From assembly GCA_030592085.1 (NCBI GenBank), contig JAUUZV010000087.1:1-9595 (forward strand): a stretch of 9,595 nt of DNA, read 5' to 3'. The notes beneath the pieces were generated by a model that was not told where the DNA came from, did not search any database, and worked only from the letters and a program-made list of their open reading frames with translations. Position numbers and translations under genes: made by a program. The stretch is from Clostridia bacterium (GTDB taxonomy: Bacteria; Bacillota; Clostridia; DUPQ01). Positions 7,904 to 9,595 of this stretch are shown here, piece after piece. Every line of letters starts with the position of its first letter. The first letter of the stretch is position 1.

Positions 7904-7914
7904 ACAAATGTTCG
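7901..7914. promoter_or_regulatory. LexA box 1 (lexA-proximal, one-base deviation in the core)
   Basis: CAAACAAATGTTCG matches the Gram-positive SOS box CGAAC-N4-GTTCG, except that the first G is A. It overlaps the -35 of the lexA promoter and lies about 10 bases upstream of the -35 of the LysM gene, so it should mainly govern lexA autorepression. The weaker left half may lower affinity (inference). Confidence 0.75.
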
Positions 7915-7922
7915 TAAAATGG

Positions 7923-7951
7923 TTGACAACGAACAAGCGTTCTGATAATAT
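7923..7951 (+). promoter_or_regulatory. Promoter of the LysM (YneA-like) gene
   Basis: A perfect -35 TTGACA (7923-7928) and the -10 TAATAT (7946-7951) are separated by 17 bases, with TG at 7943-7944 giving an extended -10. Transcription should begin near 7958. A LexA box fills most of the spacer and another covers the start site, so the promoter should be tightly shut until LexA is cleaved. Confidence 0.82.
7930..7943. promoter_or_regulatory. LexA box 2 (inside the LysM-gene promoter spacer)
   Basis: CGAACAAGCGTTCT keeps the full GAAC-N4-GTTC core of the Gram-positive SOS box and differs from the symmetrical consensus only in the last base. It lies between the -35 and -10 elements, where bound LexA would exclude RNA polymerase. 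Confidence 0.88.
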
Positions 7952-7959
7952 ATTGTTAT

Positions 7960-7973
7960 AGAACGGATGTTCG
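7960..7973. promoter_or_regulatory. LexA box 3 (over the LysM-gene transcription start)
   Basis: AGAACGGATGTTCG keeps the full GAAC-N4-GTTC core, with one deviation at the first base. It begins just downstream of the predicted transcription start, and its last base is the first G of the GGAGG ribosome-binding site (7973-7977). It begins 30 bp after the start of box 2. Confidence 0.87.
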
Positions 7974-7985
7974 GAGGTACAAAAG

Positions 7986-8279
7986 ATGAAAAAGAAATAT
8001 AAATTACAGAATAAAAAAAGATTTATTATCGCTATTTGTATTATACTATCTGTTATTATTAGTACTACTTTACTGGTGACAAGGCGACCAGAAGGTAAAA
8101 CTGATGAAACCTATAAAGAAATTATTATTTATCCTGGTGATACCTTATGGGATATTGCAGTAGAACATTTTGATGGATCTACGGATGTTAGAAAAGTGAT
8201 TTATGATATTAAAAAATTAAATGAAATGTCTTCATCAGAACTTTCTATAGGACAAATCGTTAAACTACCAAACCAATAG
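7986..8279 (+). CDS. yneA: YneA-like SOS-induced membrane LysM protein (likely cell-division inhibitor)
   Basis: This is a 97-residue protein with a basic N terminus (MKKKYKLQNKKR), one membrane segment (about residues 13-31), a short linker and a single LysM domain (about 43-95) with IIIYPGDTLWDIAVEHF and a closing LSIGQIVKLP. The LysM domain should lie outside the membrane, where it could bind peptidoglycan. In B. subtilis, YneA has this architecture and nearly this size (about 105 residues), is divergent from lexA, and delays division during the SOS response. Gene position plus two full-core LexA boxes in the promoter support the same role here; function is inferred from architecture and context. 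The start is ATG 7986, with GGAGG at 7973-7977. A terminator downstream suggests a one-gene transcript, without the yneB and ynzC partners seen in B. subtilis. Confidence 0.85.
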   Translation: MKKKYKLQNKKRFIIAICIILSVIISTTLLVTRRPEGKTDETYKEIIIYPGDTLWDIAVEHFDGSTDVRKVIYDIKKLNEMSSSELSIGQIVKLPNQ

Positions 8280-8302
8280 ACACTTGATAGTCACTGTCTA
8301 TT
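8275..8302 (+). repeat. Inverted repeat spanning the LysM-gene stop codon
   Basis: AATAGACA (8275-8282) and TGTCTATT (8295-8302) are exact complements, 12 bases apart, and the interval contains a further TGA/TCA pairing. The stop codon (TAG, 8277-8279) lies within the left arm. No T run follows, so it is not a classical terminator; it could be a 3'-end RNA structure or a protein site. Confidence 0.5.
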
Positions 8303-8317
8303 AACTCGAGGGGATAT

Positions 8318-8348
8318 AAAGAGAAAACTGTTATACAGTTTTCTTTTT
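8318..8348 (+). terminator. Intrinsic terminator after the LysM gene
   Basis: AGAAAACTG (8322-8330) pairs perfectly with CAGTTTTCT (8336-8344) across the five-base loop TTATA. Flanking A and T bases extend the stem to 13 bp with one G-U pair. The 3' arm ends in a T-rich run. It should end the SOS transcript before the next gene. Confidence 0.82.
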
Positions 8349-8358
8349 ATTTAGATAA

Positions 8359-8367
8359 TGCTATAAT
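8359..8367 (+). promoter_or_regulatory. Extended -10 promoter of the MetH-like gene
   Basis: TGC followed by a perfect TATAAT (8362-8367) lies 27 bases before the ATG at 8395. No good -35 is visible; the place where one would fall is the 3' arm of the preceding terminator. Transcription should begin near 8374. I see no SAM, cobalamin or T-box leader features in the short gap before this gene. Confidence 0.6.
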
Positions 8368-8394
8368 AAAAAAAATCAAGGGAGGAGTTTTAAA

Positions 8395-9595
8395 ATGGAT
8401 TTTTTAGATAAAATTAAAGAAAAAGTACTAGTATATGATGGATCTAAAGGATACATGCTTCAATTAGCTGGATTAACTCCTGGTGAATGTCCTGAACATT
8501 GGAATTTAACTAACAGAGATAAAGTATATAAATTACATAAAGATTATGTTGATTCTGGTTGCGATGTAATTCAAACTAATACATTTTCTGCTAATCGAAT
8601 ACAATTAGAAAAACATGGACTTGGTGATGAACTTTATGAAATCAATTTTAGTGGAGTAAAAATTGCCAAAGAAGCTGCAAGTGGAACTAATACATATGTT
8701 GCCGCATCAATTGGGCCAACAGGTACTCTAATGGAACCCTCAGGTTTATTAACTTTTTTACAAGCTTATGAAATATATAAAGAACAAGTTCAAGCGGTAG
8801 TTGATGGGGGAGTTGATTTAATAAACTTTGAAACTTTTACAGATATTGCAGAAATGAGAGCTGCAATACTTGCATCAAAAGATATTTCAAATACACCAGT
8901 AATTGCCTCTATGGCCTATGAGCAAAATATTAGAACATTAATGGGAACAACTCCTTTCGCATGTGCAAAAATCATGTTAGCAGTTGGTGCTGATGTTATA
9001 GGAACTAATTGTTCTTTTGGACCTGAAAGTATGGAACAAATTGTTGAAGATATGGCAAAAACAGGACATATTGTATCAGTGAAACCAAATGCAGGATTAC
9101 CAACATTAGAAAATAATAAAACAGTATATGCACAAAGTTCTCATGAATTTTGTGAAATTGTTTCAAAATTTCCAAAATATAATGCTCATTTAGTAGGGGG
9201 ATGTTGTGGTACAACACCTGAATTTACGAGAGATATTAAACAACAAATCAAGTTAGAAAAATATAGCGGAGAAATTGACAATAATATATATTTATTCTCA
9301 TTATCTGAAAAAGTTAATATATCAATGCCATATAAAAAAGGAATTTTATCTTTTACAGATTCTGATGACATTGAAGATATTATTGATAATGCATATGATC
9401 TTATGGAAGAAGATATAAATGTTGCTGAGTTAGATTACAAAGGAAATGATGAAGAATATTTATCTAAAATAATTAAAAAAGTACAAAATGTTATTAAACT
9501 ACCTATAATTATAAATTCAAAAAATTCTAAGGCTGTTGAGAATGCTTTATTAATTTATGCAGGAATAGCAGGAATTATTAATCCAGTAAAAAACA
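8395..9595 (+). CDS. MetH-like homocysteine S-methyltransferase (3' end beyond the window)
   Basis: The frame is open from ATG 8395 to the window edge, with 400 codons visible and no stop. AAGGGAGGAG at 8378-8387 precedes it. Residues 1 to about 290 form a homocysteine S-methyltransferase barrel: YDGSKG (14-19), GCDVIQTNTFSANR, and the zinc ligands C206 (GTNCS) and C270/C271 (GGCCGTTPE). It should methylate homocysteine to methionine through a bound cobalamin or another methyl donor. From about 316 a second domain begins that resembles the MetH pterin-binding domain (KLPIIINSKNSKAVENALL, then IINPV), but GERINPTG and the DVN-type motif are not recognisable. The cobalamin domains expected later in MetH lie outside the window. 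The first domain is confident; whether this is a true methylfolate-dependent MetH is uncertain. Confidence 0.85.
   Translation, partial: MDFLDKIKEKVLVYDGSKGYMLQLAGLTPGECPEHWNLTNRDKVYKLHKDYVDSGCDVIQTNTFSANRIQLEKHGLGDELYEINFSGVKIAKEAASGTNTYVAASIGPTGTLMEPSGLLTFLQAYEIYKEQVQAVVDGGVDLINFETFTDIAEMRAAILASKDISNTPVIASMAYEQNIRTLMGTTPFACAKIMLAVGADVIGTNCSFGPESMEQIVEDMAKTGHIVSVKPNAGLPTLENNKTVYAQSSHEFCEIVSKFPKYNAHLVGGCCGTTPEFTRDIKQQIKLEKYSGEIDNNIYLFSLSEKVNISMPYKKGILSFTDSDDIEDIIDNAYDLMEEDINVAELDYKGNDEEYLSKIIKKVQNVIKLPIIINSKNSKAVENALLIYAGIAGIINPVKN

Noticed and set aside
8280..8394. A methionine-related riboswitch or T-box before the MetH-like gene.
   Set aside because: Only a hairpin, a terminator and a promoter fit in 115 bases; none of the conserved SAM, cobalamin or T-box core sequences is present, and the leader after the predicted start is only about 20 bases.
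9005..9371. Two minus-strand open frames opposite the MetH-like gene.
   Set aside because: The plus strand encodes a clear homocysteine methyltransferase with its zinc cysteines in this same stretch; the minus frames are its shadow.
1..9595. Mobile elements, CRISPR arrays, tRNA or rRNA genes.
   Set aside because: No transposase or integrase frames, repeat-spacer pattern, cloverleaf or rRNA-like sequence was seen, and composition is even across the window.

Overview
The window is AT-rich chromosomal DNA from a low-GC Gram-positive bacterium. It is most likely a clostridial Firmicute: the order miaB - YlbF-family gene - mutS - mutL - miaA - hfq, followed by lexA divergent from a small LysM gene, is a conserved Firmicutes arrangement. 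In Bacillus subtilis the matching stretch is ymcB-ymcA-cotE-mutS-mutL; cotE is absent here. All Shine-Dalgarno sites are strong and purine-rich. Nothing points to recent transfer: there is no IS element, integrase, CRISPR array, tRNA or rRNA.

Layout. Positions 1-7206 form a tightly packed plus-strand operon. It holds miaB (5' end cut by the window edge), a 124-residue YlbF/YmcA-family protein with a Cys-rich tail, mutS (TTG start), mutL, miaA and hfq. Adjacent genes overlap by 1-4 bases, abut, or lie a few bases apart, except for a 36-base gap before hfq that may carry an extra promoter. A nearly uninterrupted palindrome at 7207-7233 ends the operon. It also serves as terminator for lexA, which converges from the minus strand (7232-7846).

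Positions 7847-7985 are a divergent SOS control region with three LexA boxes whose start points lie 29 and 30 bp apart. Box 1 overlaps the -35 of the lexA promoter. Box 2 lies between the -35 and -10 of the promoter for the divergent gene. Box 3 covers the expected transcription start and touches the ribosome-binding site of that gene. The gene (7986-8279) encodes a membrane-anchored LysM protein that matches YneA, the SOS-induced division inhibitor, in size, architecture and position. After a terminator (8318-8348) and an extended -10 promoter, a MetH-like homocysteine S-methyltransferase starts at 8395 and runs off the window.

How the genes work together. MutS and MutL form a MutH-independent mismatch repair pair, since MutL carries the endonuclease motif. 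MiaA and MiaB perform the two successive steps of ms2i6A37 tRNA modification. Hfq is an RNA-binding Sm-like ring. LexA and the LysM protein form the core of an SOS checkpoint. Most of the window is conserved core genome, and I do not see a wholly new system. The points most worth a second look are the three-box SOS switch, the CxxCxxC tail of the YlbF-family protein, and the MetH-like protein, whose second domain resembles the pterin-binding domain but lacks its usual signature residues.
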